Assembly: GCA_905221605.1 (NCBI GenBank)
Contig: CAJNDS010002488.1
Span: 1-64,000, forward strand
Length of the DNA stretch: 64,000 nt
Direction of reading: 5' to 3'
DNA from: Symbiodinium natans
Lineage: Eukaryota; Sar; Dinophyceae; Suessiales; Symbiodiniaceae
Position numbers and translations under genes: made by a program. Position 1 is the first letter of the stretch. The number at the start of each line of letters is the position of its first letter. This document shows, one piece after another, positions 22,071 through 33,684 of this stretch. A model generated the notes under the pieces. That model was not told the DNA's origin. It searched no databases and was given only the letters and a program-made list of their open reading frames with translations.

Positions 22071-22575
22071 AGGATAAATAGAAATTGTATGCTTTCGCAA
22101 TCCCTCATGCACAGTGGAAACTCTGAATCAAGAACGCTCTTGGACCAACCCCCACCCCCACCCGGCCTTTCGGCAAAGCGTGAGCCAGTCGTATGGCACA
22201 CGACTGGTTTCCCAGCCCCCCAGTTTGGGCACCCCAGTTTGGGCACCCCAGTTTGGGCACCGCAGTTTGGGCACCCCAGTTTCCGCACCGGCGCCCCACT
22301 TTGGGTACACTAGTTTAGGCACCCAATTTAACACCCCAACCGCCCCAACCCCCCCAATCCATCCCCACATATTTCCGAGATGTTCCCCCCAACCCCCCCC
22401 CCCCCGATCCGACCCCCCCAAACCTGCCAGAAAACTCTGGGGCGCGTGGCTCTGCTGGGAATCATGCAGAACCCAAACCCCCCTATAGTTCTCGGCCCAA
22501 ACACCCCCCCCCGCCCAACCCCCCAACCACCCCAAAACTCAAGTTTAAAAAAACAAAACCCCCAAAACTCCGGAC
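22060..22575. mobile_element. Dispersed repeat, long copy with 15-bp internal tandem
   Basis: Same ends as 9257-9435: CAAGGCCAGGATAAATAG at the left, CCCAAAACTCAAGTTTAAAA at the right. It contains GCACCCCAGTTTGG repeated about eight times with a 14-15 bp period (22218-22330) and C-rich stretches. No coding capacity. Difference in length between copies suggests internal expansion or deletion. Confidence 0.65.
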
Positions 22576-22604
22576 GCAAACCCTACACAATTTATATAAG
22601 CCTA

Positions 22605-22730
22605 AACCCTAAACAACCCTAAACAACCCTAAACAACCCTAACCAACCCTAAACCCTAAACCCGAAACCCTAAACCCTAAACCCTAAACCCTAAACCCTA
22701 AACCCTACAAACCCTAAACCCTAAACCCTG
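22605..22730 (-). repeat. CCCTAAA array with CCCTAAACAA variant block
   Basis: Four CCCTAAACAA units precede about twelve standard CCCTAAA units. Confidence 0.9.
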
Positions 22731-23053
22731 ATTGATGTTCATGTCTTTTGCTGTCAAGAGGCAGGTGTGTCCACCCAACAGGAATCCCCGAACCAGCACT
22801 GTGACTTCTCACAGGGCATCTAGAGACGCACCAGCACTATCACGCTGCATCTTCGGACTGTGCATGTGTGCAATCTAGATTCGCCTATCGTCTGCGTATA
22901 CAGGGCAGAGAAATATGCAGCGTGCATTTCCTGATGCTTAATTACAGTGGAAAAGCAAAAAGCTTAGTCCAGAAAAGCATACGCAGAATGCTTCTGAATC
23001 TTAATTGCACCCCCCCCCCTGTGCAGCAGTCAGGATCGTGTGGGTCACTGGAG

Positions 23054-26000
23054 CCGCCGCTTCTTCTTCTCCTTCTCCGACATGCCAGAGACGATGACCC
23101 TGGGCACAGCATTGGTGACAGGATGTTTTTCAGCTAGTTCGAATGCAGGATCGGTGTTGCAGTATGCGGGTGATTAAAAAATGAGTGTAGTCGAGGAGCT
23201 CTCTGATCACAGAGCGCAGCCAGAGCTGATTCGCATCCTTTGCGCCCAAAGAAAAGACCCCGAAGCCCTAGCCACACAAAACCAAATAAATAAAAGAAAC
23301 ACACGTTGCTATTTTTGTGGCTAGGGTCTTTGTGAGACAGCCCATACTCTTGCTTGGCTTTCCTGCGCACAGCATGTGAAAGATTTCAGGGCAGGACTTG
23401 CATTGTTCCACAAACTCTGAAACTTTCCATTTCCCAGCCTCGTGAACTCCCTAAATGTCTTGTAGAGCGGCCCCTGATCCATCTGGCGTTTTGCCTTCTT
23501 CACCTAGGCACACTATAGTGGGCACTGCCGGGCTAGCTGCACCGACGAACACAGGAATAGAAGCTCTATAGCTGGGATCGGGCATATCCCTGTCAACACG
23601 CAATCCCAACCACATGCAACAAAGGGGCCACGGCTGGCTGATCTTCTGCGTCCTCTCCTGAATGCAGCGTGCCGGGTTTAGGGTTTAGGGTTTAGGGTTT
23701 AAGGTTTAGGGTTTAGGGTTTAGGGTTTAGGGTTAGGGTTTGGGGTTGGGGTTTAGTGTTTATAAGGTTTAGGGTTTAGGTTTAGGGGTTAGGGTTTAAG
23801 GTTTAGGCTTTATAGGGCTATATAGGGTTTAGGGTTTAGGGTTTAAGGTTTATAGGGTTTAGGGTTTAGGGTTTAGGGTCTAGGGTTTAGGGTTTATAGG
23901 GTTTAGGGGGTTTATAGGGTTTAGGGTTTAGGGTTTAGGGTGAAACAAATCTTGCACGCAATCTAACTGGTTCCTGCTGCATCTCCACTCGGCTGCGCTG
24001 GTATCGGGGCTCCTGCGGCGTGCACTCAGAAATTATTGTGGTCAATATCCTTCTCAACCTATATATAGGGTTTACAGGGTTTGGGGCGTTTAAGGGTTTA
24101 GGGGATGGCGTATACCGTTTGCAAACTTAGGGTTCTAAGGGTTTAGTGTTAGGGCATAAGGGCTTGCAAAGTTTTAGGGTTTAAGGGGTGGGTGGCTTCG
24201 AGAGCGTTCCGACAAGCCCTATACTGCAACTGCTCCCATGCCACGTGCGATTTTGAGAGGGGCATTCCAGAAAAGAATTCCGAAAGTAAGCATGTACAGC
24301 AGGACATAAACATGGGCCCTGCAATGTTAGTGTCAGGGCGTTCGGGGGATGTTTCGGATCAGCAGATGCCCACCTCCGGCAGCACCGTTCTGCTCACCAC
24401 CCTGAGATTCTCCATCTTGCAGTTCTCCTGCGCGCAGGGCTTGTGCAACGTCGTGCGTCAGATATTATAATCTGTGTGCGAAAGAATGTTGGCGTGGGCT
24501 CAACTAAACACATGTCTATAGAAACACGGGCTCTGCAAGTACCAGGAATCCTTTGCTACGAATTCGGATGTGTTTCAGGGGATCCATGGGGGATGTGGGG
24601 TCAGCAGATGCTCTCTTGGGGCAGGGCTTACTCTGTTTAGCGTCGACAGCTGCAGCTGGCGCTCAATGTATCTAAAGAGAGATTGTCGAGACAGGGCTCC
24701 TGCACATACGAACACGAGCTCTGCAATTACCGGGATTTGTGCATCCAGAGTTTATCTTCAGTATGAAAAGTGGTTTCAGACGCCCGCCTGGGGCCACACC
24801 ATTCTGCGCAGTGTGCTCAGGGAGTGACGGCTCTCCTGCGGCTAGCGGCTAGCTGTCGGAGAAAGACCGAATGTGTATCTATACATGGCATCCTAGCCGC
24901 CACAGCACACACACACACACACACACTGCACATGCCCTGCAACATGGGCTTGGCTAAACCTGGGCTTCCTGACATATGCCCCTGATCATCAAGCCTGCAA
25001 ATTAAGAATCGGGGTACTATAATTCAGTGTCCTGCGACATCAGCGTCGTCGGCGAATCCTACAGGGCGAGGTTTAGCCCGTGCATCATTCGGACCAGTTA
25101 AGTAGTAGGTCTAAATTTGGTCAACCGCTCAGCCTTGTTTTCGATTGGATTTTGACATTAGCAGTGCTTTGAACTGGGTCTTCTGCTGAAGCCGGAAGTC
25201 CAACCGCGGCGGTGCTAGCATAATAGCAGCCATCACTGCCCCTAGGTGTCGCGGAGGCTGTACATCTGGAATTCCCAGTCCTGGCATTACTTGTGTCTCC
25301 ATCTCATCGGGATTCAACGTGGGCGGATGTGGTTTTCCTGCACTGCATGCACGCTGTGTTTTTTACCAAACGTACGTGTGCGCATGCGACTCAGCACTCC
25401 TTTGCGAGTCGGGGGCTCTTCAGGTTGCTCTGGTGAAGGCTCCACAGGCGTCTCCACTTTGGCGTTCTTCTTACGGTCGTACTTCTTCTGCAAGAGTACG
25501 AACCCGACTTTCTCCTGTGTCAGGAGCGTTTAATCAGCATCTAGTTTCTGACGGTTTGCAGATGAATGCCGAGTGTGCCCACGCTGCTGTCCTTCAGGGC
25601 TTTCATCCACGGTTTGCGAGCCGAAGTTGTCTTCTTCGTTTCACGCACAACGAAAGAGGCCTGCGCGTATCACAACGAAATCACTCGCCAAACGTACATA
25701 GAAACCAACAACCATTCACATTTCAGACGCTGCAACCACGCCGCAAACGATTTCAGAACTGCTGCTTGTTTGGCGGCCAGCTGCACGTCACAGGATATCT
25801 CCTGCAGAACATAAAGCTTCTGTAGCAACACCCATGCTGCTTCGCAAAAATTGAGGCTTCCAACGCGACCCTGCAACACCGAAAGCCTAAAGCCTATAAA
25901 CCCTAGACCCTAAACCCTAAACCCTAAACTATAAACCCTAAACCCTAAACCCTAAACCCTAAACCCTAAGCCCTCCCTAAACCCTAAACCCTAAACCCTA

Positions 26001-26755
26001 AACCCTAAACCCTAAACCCTAAACCCTAAACCCTAAACCCTAAAGTAAACCTTAAACCCCAATTAACCCATATATCGCCGGTGCGAATAATGGGTTCTGT
26101 GATTTCTAACTTCTTCGCCCAACCAGCCCGAAGACGAAGACCCCGCGTAACTGGAAAAAAAGTATCACGATCGATGGCTCCTGTCCATCGGCATCCTGTC
26201 CGGTATATACCCGGGCCAGCACCGCAGAGATCATCTCCACCGGCAAGACAGACCCCCATCCTGAGGAAGCCAGCAGCAACCTGAGTTTACACGCATTAAT
26301 TCCACTGACAACGCAGAAGTTCAGCTAAATAATCTCCACGACTATACATATGTATATATATATATATATGTATATATACTGTTCGAGAGTAGACACGCAC
26401 CCACTACATCGCAGTTTCTTTCCAAGAGGTCGTTCCTTGCTTCTGCCGACATAGATTCAGCTGCATCCTCCCCCGTGAGACCATCCAAGGAGTAATCCAA
26501 AAGTTTGTCCTTCAGACCATATTGATCCATGACGTATTTTGAAGCGAAAACATAGACAATATAGACTGTGGATCTACACTGATGCCAGTCATATGGGTCC
26601 CACACAACTCGTTCCTGAAATTGCGCAATCCTTTCATTTAGGAATCTTCACAACGCGGTCCTGCGAGAGTTCCAGCTTCTGCAGCGTATCGATGAAGCAA
26701 GTTGCCCATTGCGATGCCAGAAAGGTTGGCAACTCTTTGCACGCGCGTGGCATGG
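23054..26755 (-). CDS. Multi-exon gene of small exons, unknown function
   Basis: Exons read by eye (minus): 26640-26755 with ATG at 26753 (PRACKELPTFLASQWATCF); 26408-26565 (DQYGLKDKLLDYSLDGLTGE); about 26105-26280; about 25700-25870 (NFCEAAWVLLQKLYVLQEIS); 25553-25660 (ASFVVRETKKTTSARKPWMK); about 25345-25487 (EPSPEQPEEPPTRKGVLSRM); about 25131-25280; about 24780-24838; about 24358-24433; about 23945-24027 (EPRYQRSRVEMQQEPVRLRA); about 23400-23503 (PLYKTFREFTRLGNGKFQSL); about 23310-23365; 23054-23112 with TGA and a basic tail (SEKEKKKRRLQ). Nearly all acceptors are YAG after pyrimidines. The protein would be helical and charged with a lysine-rich C-terminus. No family recognised; membership of every exon in one gene is inferred from strand and order. 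CCCTAAA arrays fill introns at 25885-26050, TTTAGGG at 23676-23942. Confidence 0.5.
23676..23942 (+). repeat. Long TTTAGGG array with degenerate core
   Basis: About 35 units of TTTAGGG with TTTATAGGG, TTTAAGG and TTTGGGG variants, ending 3 nt before the exon candidate at 23945. Confidence 0.9.
24903..24927 (+). repeat. (CA)n microsatellite
   Basis: Twelve CA dinucleotides. Confidence 0.9.
25553..25660 (-). CDS. Exon with basic segment
   Basis: Acceptor GCGCAG|GCC at 25660, donor ACC|GTCAGA at 25553; 108 nt, phase 0 both ends. Encodes ASFVVRETKKTTSARKPWMK then ALKDSSVGTLGIHLQT. Confidence 0.6.
25885..26055 (-). repeat. CCCTAAA array (intronic)
   Basis: About 23 units, mostly perfect CCCTAAA, between exon candidates at 26105-26280 and 25700-25870. 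Confidence 0.9.
26408..26565 (-). CDS. Acidic exon of the 23-27 kb gene
   Basis: Acceptor CCACAG|TC at 26565, donor GAT|GTAGTG at 26408. Encodes VYVFASKYVMDQYGLKDKLL, then LDGLTGEDAAESMSAEARND. A (TA)n run follows in the intron at 26345-26370. Confidence 0.6.
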
Positions 26756-27224
26756 CTAAGAAAAAAGAAGCCGGCCTGACACGAAACTAACTTTAGTTCC
26801 ACCTGCGCTAGCTAGCTGAGCATCACACTTCTGCATGTGCCCATACGCAGATGTGTATACAAGCACAATTAAACGCGGATTGCCCGGGCCGACAAACTGA
26901 GTTCACGCAGGAACCGCATCTCACATGCACAGCGGCTGCTTCGAATCGGGAAGCGAAATTTCAAGCACAATCCATGCGTGAGCCGCAAGGCCCTGAACAC
27001 CATTATACTGAGCGACTTCGCTATAGCCGAAGCACAACAACAACACAAGACCGCTATAGAGCCCAAACCTTAAAGTCACTGAAGTATACATCAATTAATC
27101 CTCCAACACCCTTAATCCGGCAAGTCCTGCAAGGTTAGCCCCAAAGTTAACACCACTTTAAAGCAGCAGATCCTTCAAACAATACAGGGCGGGCCCACGC
27201 ACCCCTCAACATCCATGCGCAACA

Positions 27225-27300
27225 CCACCCATCCCTAAACCCTAAACCCTAAACCCTAAGCCTTATAAACCCTAAACCCTAAACCCTATAAACCCCTCAA
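27225..27300 (-). repeat. CCCTAAA array, short
   Basis: About nine units with two CCTTATAAACC variants. No exon was identified in the surrounding 26.8-27.7 kb, which otherwise holds AT-rich sequence and (TA)n at 27470-27488. Confidence 0.85.
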
Positions 27301-27689
27301 CAATCCTGAGCCCATGCCGCCAGCGGCCAGGCCGACCTATAGCTACCTATATGTTTTTCTATATTGCTGCAGCCCCATCGATCGATCAGATCGCAAACCA
27401 GCTTTGCCCTATACGCGGAATATACATTAGAGACATCTATATATTGTATATCATCAACATATAATACATAGATATATATATATATATAACTTATATAACA
27501 CATATTTGATTTTTTACATGCAGATCGACTTTCATGTATCTGCTTATCTTTCTGACACTCCCACAGCTTGTCGCGAACCGGCCAACTGCGATTCGCATGC
27601 TTCGATCATGATCAAGCGTTAGCCATAATTGACGTCTGCCGCTTTTCATGCCATGCGTCAACAAGACTTCGCTGCATGTATAGCCCAGA

Positions 27690-27838
27690 ACGCACACGCA
27701 AGCGCGCAAGCACGCACAAACGCACACGCGCATGCACATATGCACACACTCACACACTCACACACACACAGAGACACACATGCACACCCACACAGACATA
27801 CACACACACACACAGACACAAACACACACGAGCAAGCA

Positions 27839-27870
<32 letters not shown>

Positions 27871-27892
27871 CACACACCCACCCACCCACCCA

Positions 27893-27951
<59 letters not shown>

Positions 27952-28120
27952 TCGCACCCACACACACACACACAACAAACACATGCAGGCCCCCCAAAAC
28001 ACAGACACACACAGACACACACACACACACACACACACAGAGACACACACACACACACACAGACACACACACACACACAGACACACACACACACACAGAC
28101 ACACACGCGCACAAAACCCA
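27690..28120 (+). repeat. (CA)n / (CGCA)n / (CACC)n microsatellite
   Basis: Blocks of CACACA, a CGCA run (about 27838-27950) and a CACACAGACACA compound repeat (27980-28110). All frames on both strands stay open through it, giving Thr-His/Ala-Arg or Cys-Val repeats that are artefacts. Confidence 0.95.
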
Positions 28121-28238
28121 CACCCTGCACACTGCACACCCCCACGACAGAGAGAAGAATCACGCATATCTTATAAGGAGCGCGCTCTCAAGCAGGAAAG
28201 GCCCCACAAAACCGAATGCAGATTCAAGTCTGTACATA

Positions 28239-28598
28239 TTAAGCTGTGCTTGTGTGGGAAGCAAATCTCTGAAAACATTTGGTTTCTTCACGTTTTTGGG
28301 GCGTTTTTGGTTCAAATCTCTGAAAAGTCAAGTTTCGTCGTGGCCAAGTACTCTTTGTATGTTGCCAAGTACTCTTTTCTCCGGGGACACTTTTCCCCCG
28401 GTCCCACGTAACGCTCCTGAGCGGCCTCGGGGTTAAAAGCGTACTGGGTACACTTTTTTCCAAAGGACAGGCCTGCAGGCATGCCTCTAACGTCGACCTC
28501 ACAAAGCTAATCGGAAGGGACCTGCTGGCACGCGCGAGGTGGGAAGTGTAAGTTCCGTACGCCTTCACGCGGATCCATTCGGCTCCATGCGGCTCCAT
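28239..28598 (-). CDS. Uncertain 119-codon open frame
   Basis: A minus-strand frame of normal complexity in a stretch free of telomere-like repeats. It shows a repeated phrase, GKSVPGEKSTWQHTKSTWPR, reflecting a short DNA duplication. No family, splice signal or start context supports it. Confidence 0.2.
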   Translation of the reverse strand: MEPHGAEWIRVKAYGTYTSHLARASRSLPISFVRSTLEACLQACPLEKSVPSTLLTPRPLRSVTWDRGKSVPGEKSTWQHTKSTWPRRNLTFQRFEPKTPQKREETKCFQRFASHTSTA

Positions 28599-28769
28599 GC
28601 GGCTTCAGTGGGTTTGGGGGTAAGCCCGTCCTCAATGCATCCCCGAGTTGTGCTGCGTTTGCCCGTGACATACGCTCTAATACCCCGAGCTGTGCTCCGC
28701 TTAACCGCGACATACGTTCTAATTCATGCAGCAAGAATACGGGCATCCAAGATAAGAAGGCTGCATCCG

Positions 28770-29050
28770 TTTCCTAAATTTCCTGAAAATTTTGGGTGTG
28801 TAAATTTTCGGGAAATTTAGGAAAGCGATGAAGCAAATTTTCCGGAAATTTAGGGACCGAGGCTTCAGGCTACCCGGAACCAGAAATTTTCCAGAAATTT
28901 AGGGAAACGAATCCGGCTTGCGGCCGTTGAAGAGGCCTAGTCTTTCAAAGGGCACAGCCCAGGCCCCAAAATTTCCCGGAAATTTTGGGTCCCGGGTAGG
29001 CCAAAGCGGTTTGCTCGCCGGGGTCCAGAAATTTCCAGAAAATTTTGGGG
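28770..29050. repeat. Cluster of AAATTTCCGGAAATTT palindromes
   Basis: At least six near-palindromic blocks: AAATTTCCTGAAAATTTTGG, AAATTTTCGGGAAATTTAGG, AAATTTTCCGGAAATTTAGG, AAATTTTCCAGAAATTTAGG, AAATTTCCCGGAAATTTTGG and AAATTTCCAGAAAATTTTGG. Spacing is 35-90 bp. The sequence between blocks is not conserved. Confidence 0.85.
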
Positions 29051-29629
29051 CTGGGGCGCTCCGAGGCGTGACGCACAGCATAGGGCTTGTTTGACCGTAG
29101 CGTTTTATAGAGTAGATTTATAGAGTAGATAATCATATTAATAATCTTTCAATCGAATCCAAATCCTAAAAATATGAATCATGGCCTCGGCCCTACCCCC
29201 GACAACTTCCCCACGAAGAGAGATCTTACAATACGAATTTTTCCGCCGTAATTGGCCTACCATCTTGAAGAATGAAATGATTTTGTCTTTAATCATTCCT
29301 AAACCCCTATATCCTTAAACACTAAACCACCATAGTATCCATTCCTACCAAAATTCCTCTCCCATATCCATGGGCGAAGACCCAATTATGCGCGACCATC
29401 TGCCATAAATTATACGAAATCTTTTAAGGTTTGCACGAAAGACTAAAGAATCTATCTCATCACTCTCTCCGATGAAGAATTTCAAGAAATCAATTCTCAA
29501 TCCATCCAAGCTTTGCCCGCCCCCAAACATCCACAATACCCCATTAAACCCTCACGAGTGCGCATCATCGACCCTAGCTTGTCATATCGGGCGCGCACCA
29601 AGCCGAAACCATAATGTTGTATCCTGATT

Positions 29630-29725
29630 AGTGTGCTCCCCCGGAATTGTGGAAAAAAATCCAAAAATTATTCAGGGGGATCTATTTGAGGCGGACCCCC
29701 GGAATTGTGAAAAAAAATCGGGCGA
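29630..29725 (+). repeat. 58-bp direct duplication
   Basis: CCCCCGGAATTGTGRAAAAA occurs at about 29638 and 29696. A C-homopolymer (29806-29822) and G-homopolymers (29866-29878, 30111-30123) lie downstream. No coding signal in 28.6-30.5 kb. Confidence 0.7.
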
Positions 29726-30555
29726 TGCAAAATTTCGGCGAGGCCGTCGAATGGTGTTGTTGTCTAGAAAGCTTCTGGAGCTCCTTCTGGGCCTTCTCAG
29801 TCCTCCCCCCCCCCCCCCCCCAAAAGCCCCCCCCCCCCACACTAAAGAGGGGGATCCTTTCGTTGAGGGGGGGGGGGGGTCACACTAATCAGCAGACAAC
29901 ATTATTTTTCTCGAAGTGGGGGGGGGTCCACAACCAGGGAGCATCATGAGCATCAACAGCCCTTGCCTGCGGCCCCAAGGCAGTAAGAAAGCTGCAAAAC
30001 GCTGAAATCGCTGCAAATACCGTTTTTTTTTTAAGTTTTGCACACGCGCTTCCGATCCCACCCGTGTTGCCCTTCACCCGCCCCCAAACATCATCGACAC
30101 CCATGTCGGGAGGGGGGGGGGGGGTCTGCTGATGCTGCTAAAGCGCGAGGGGTCCGGGGGCATCATCGAGCCATCGCATCTTTATTAAGTGGCTTCGTAG
30201 GCCCTCGCGCCTACGGCCCAAAGACCCAGCTGATGCACAAGGTTTTTATCAAAATTGAAGCCTGTAATTCCAGGGCAACAATGGGGGGCGAGGACGAGAT
30301 ATCTTGATAGTATGTTGAGAACAAGGAATTTATTCGTAAGGTTAGTTTGAGCAAGTGGCGGCGTATCATGAGCTAATCCGGGGACAACAATCATTGTATG
30401 GCTTGCCCTGATCTTCCTAATATACCAAGATATTCGATTTCACGGTGATTAGGCATAGCGATCTAGAACTTCGAATACGGATGAAAAAAACGGAACCTTA
30501 ATCATACCTAATGATTCCTTATGAGATGTTTTTGCTTTAATGGGCGGGGTTACCA

Positions 30556-30671
30556 TAACAACAAGGGTGCCCACTGGTTTCGGAGTGGAGGCTCTTCAGC
30601 CAACAAGCCCCTCCACAAGATGCCGGAGTTTCTCAAGCGTGGCCCAGCTCGCGCTGCAGAAGCTGAGTGAG
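30556..30671. CDS. Exon candidate, strand ambiguous
   Basis: Plus strand: NNKGAHWFRSGGSSANKPLH then KMPEFLKRGPARAAEAE and a stop. Minus strand: SASWATLEKLRHLVEGL before a GT donor. Both look protein-like; neighbouring genes favour minus. Confidence 0.35.
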
Positions 30672-30967
30672 ATGCTGCTCCACCTAAGGTTGATTTTTAA
30701 GGCTTCCAGGGCCTAGGGTTTAGGGTTTAGGGCTGAGGGTTTAGGGTTGAGGTTTAACGCTTCTAGGGCTTGGGGTGTAGCTTCTCCACCTAGGCTATGG
30801 GTTGTTTTTGGCCAAGCTTCTCGCTCTTCCTGCGCTTCCTGTAGATAGATACCGTATGACTTGTAGCATCTCTACCTCACACTCGAAACAAGGAGCTTCA
30901 AAGAGAGCTAGCTTCTTCAACGGAGTTGGAAGGTGGGTCGAGTATGGGGTTCAGGGTTTAGGGCTTA

Positions 30968-31092
30968 GGGAGGATATCCCTAAACCCTGAACCCTAAACC
31001 CTAAACGCTAAACCCTAAACCCTAAACCCTAAACCCTAAACCCTAAACCCTAAACCCTAAACCCTAAACCCTAAACCCTAAACCCTAAACCG
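30968..31092 (-). repeat. CCCTAAA array
   Basis: About 17 nearly perfect CCCTAAA units, followed by a head-to-head GGGTTTAGGG tract on its left (30950-30965). Confidence 0.9.
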
Positions 31093-31094
31093 TC

Positions 31095-31626
31095 AGGCCT
31101 GGAGACAAGTGCTTCAGAGGTTCTCACAGAAACCCCTGCGTCCCCCTCTACTGTAACTTCCTTTCCTTTCGACCCCATCCACTGTGTCTGGCCTACCAAA
31201 AAGACCCCATAGATCTCCTGGGTAGGAGGCAAGGAAGGCACCACAAGAAAAACCCAGGAGCGGCAAACACGGTGCTTGCAAAAAACGTTCCGACTAAATT
31301 GTTTAAAACATGTTGTTCACGTCCTGCCTTAGATCTGTGATCAATGTCGCGAAGCCTGCAATGAGAACCGCACTGACTTAAAGTAAACTGAATGGATGTC
31401 CCAAAAGGCAAGCCGCCCCAAAATGCACGCGGGAAGCCGGCAAGCTGCAAAAGCCCTCTCTTAAGGTACCTGTACTCAAAAGGGGACCCTATCTTTGAAG
31501 AGCCCCCTCCCTCATGCCTACGCCCAAGAGGTTCGGAGTCCAGAATTTTGACGCTTGCACTTGGTTTGAGGGCTTGTAGTTTAGAGTTGTCGGGGGTGCC
31601 GGCTGGGGCCACCGCAGACACTGCCG
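31095..31626 (-). CDS. Exon candidates, 31.1-31.6 kb
   Basis: Two minus-strand segments: about 31450-31626 (SAVAPAGTPDNSKLQALKPS then VKILDSEPLGRRHEGG) and 31095-31185 (QTQWMGSKGKEVTVEGDAGV). The frame of the first stays open to 31193, but composition past 31450 is not convincing. Function unknown. Confidence 0.35.
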
Positions 31627-31704
31627 GTGCTTTTCATAAGGGGACCCGACTGGGGTTGAGGGTTTAGGGTTTAGGGTTTAGGGTTTAGGGTTTAGGGTTT
31701 AGGG

Positions 31705-31796
31705 TCACCGAACTCAGCATTGCCATGTCTGCCTGAGTGGCATCGAGCTGCATCTCGGGGGCGGCACTGGTGTTGGAAGACCTCACGCGCAGAGCA
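31705..31796 (-). CDS. Small exon candidate
   Basis: Reads RSSNTSAAPEMQLDATQADM then AMLSSVT, bounded downstream by a TTTAGGG array (31650-31705) and upstream by CCCTAAA variants (31810-31890). Confidence 0.45.
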
Positions 31797-32074
31797 CTGA
31801 ACCTCCCACCCCTATACCCTACACCCCTAAACCCCTAAACCCTTCAACCCTGAACCCTGAAACCCCTGAAACCCCTGAAACCCTAAACACTGCACCCCTC
31901 GGCTTCAGGGTGAGGAGGCTGCAGTCGGGTAGAGTGTCTTTCCTGGGTTTAGGGTTTAGGGTTTAGGGTTTAGGGTTTAGGGTTTAGGGTAAGCCGGACT
32001 CGTGTATAAGGCCTTCCGGGCGCGTCTGGGGAGGGTTTTGGGTTTAGGGTCGCTGTTGCTGTTTATTGGGGTCT

Positions 32075-32903
32075 TGCGGTGAACTTTTGTGACGCACTCT
32101 GTGCCGGCGCAAGAGGAGGCGGAGATGTTCAGCTGCTTCTGTGCCTCTAGCACTCCCCCCCCTGAACCCTAAACCCTAAACCCCCTAAACCCCCTAAACC
32201 CCCTAAACCCCCTAAACCCCCTAAACCCCCTAAACCCCCTAAACCCCCTAAACCTGAACCCCCTAAACCCTAAACCATAACGCACGCATCCGGCCCTCTC
32301 CTACCTATAGCCCTAAACCCTAAACCCTAAAGCATAAACTTCACACCAGAAGAATCCCGAATGACCCAAAGTCGGTATAGCCGTTATCGTGAGGTCAGCC
32401 CTTACCCCTGTCCCCTCAATAACTCCTAGCCCTACACCCCTCAACCCCACCCTGAACTTAACCCGAAACCGCTCTAATCGTCTCATTGACTAGGGTTCTT
32501 TTGGGCTATTTTAGGGTTTAGGGTTGCGGGTCTAGGGTTCAGTTTAGGGTTGTCAAAAGAACAAACCCCCCTTGCAATCTAACCCCTATTCAAAGACGGT
32601 TTTTGTTCAGGATTTCCTTCGCCCTAAACCCTCGTGGAACCGAGAATCGAATAAACCCTATAGTGGCTAGGATGGGGTTCAGTGGGCAGTGTCAATCAAC
32701 GACGGAACACAAGGAGAAGGCATAGCGATGGGGGTCCACCCTAAACTCTAAACAGACCCTAAACCCTAAACCCTAAACCCGAAACCCTAAACCCTATTTT
32801 TCGTAAGCCCCTAGGTGCTGAGCCAGGGCACGGTCCAAGCGCCTGGACGGCTTCCACAGTGGTACTGGTCGCCTGTGCTGCATCCTTCAGGGACGGTTTT
32901 GCA
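32075..32903 (-). CDS. Two small exon candidates around a CCCCCTAAA array
   Basis: About 32815-32903 reads KPSLKDAAQATSTTVEAVQA, a heptad-like helix; about 32075-32153 reads VLEAQKQLNISASSCAGTEC. They probably belong to one minus-strand gene with 31.1-34.7 kb candidates. Between them lies the 9-bp CCCCCTAAA array 32160-32260. Confidence 0.4.
32158..32262 (-). repeat. CCCCCTAAA nonamer array
   Basis: About nine units of a 9-bp variant (two extra C) of the telomere heptamer, homogeneous, flanked by standard units. Confidence 0.9.
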
Positions 32904-33254
32904 GGGGTTTAGGGTTTAGGGTTAAGGGTTTAGGGCTAAGCCCTAAGCCACAGAGCCTAAGCCGGCGGGAGGGGCTACAGAAAAGGTCCCTGACTCCTCG
33001 AGCCCCTAGCCAAGGTTGCAAAACTCTCCGGACATAGGGGGTTTAGGTTTAGGGTTTCGGATTCATTCCTAAACCCTAAACCCTAAACCCTAAATCCATA
33101 ATCCCTGTACGCCCGCTAGTGCTCTGGACCCTCTGAGCCCTCTAAGCCCGATCCCTCTAAACCCAAGAAACCAATCTGCATGCGCCGTGAAGGGAAGGCA
33201 AGCACGTTTGGGGTTTAGGGTTTAGGGTTTATATAGGGTTTAGGGTTTAGGGTT

Positions 33255-33300
33255 TAGGGCACGGCGCGAGCGCCTCCACTCCCATTTCGGCCTTCTGTTG
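33255..33300 (-). CDS. Micro-exon candidate
   Basis: QQKAEMGVEALAPCP, directly next to a TTTAGGG array (33210-33258). Similar in style to the helix at 32815-32903. Weak because of length. Confidence 0.3.
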
Positions 33301-33336
33301 GCTATACCTCGAAGCTTCCGAGACAGCGAGCTTCTT

Positions 33337-33447
33337 CTACTATTTGATTAAGAACCCCCAAAACTATATCCCCCAAAATATATGATAATGCCTATATGCC
33401 CTTATAAGGAAAACATTATTGGGGGGCGGCGTTTCAGCAAATAGTAG
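33337..33447. mobile_element. TIR element family A, copy 1 (111 bp)
   Basis: Starts CTACTATTTGATTAAGAACC and ends CAAATAGTAG; terminal inverted repeat 10 bp perfect. Flanked by TCTT on both sides (4-bp target duplication). Other copies at 48602-48709 and 56915-57033. Confidence 0.8.
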
Positions 33448-33684
33448 TCTTGTGCTCAGACACTACAGGGTTTCAGCGTTTCAGAGCTAGAGCTGTCGGC
33501 TTCAGGGTTTCAGCGTTCTTGGTGCGAATTAGGGTTCATACAGTTCGCTTAGGGCTTCAGGGCTCTCGGGGGGTACGCGCCACGGGCATTCATTTGGGGC
33601 ACCCGTTCCTCCCGTGCTCCGGTGGTTTTTGGATAGGGAAAGTCTACTTCCCACAGACATCGTGCTCCCAAAGCCGCCCTCGGT

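Noticed and set aside
27568-28436. Long open frames on both strands in the CA/CGCA microsatellite
   Set aside because: A period of two or four bases without stops keeps all frames open; residues are pure Thr-His, Ala-Arg or Cys-Val.
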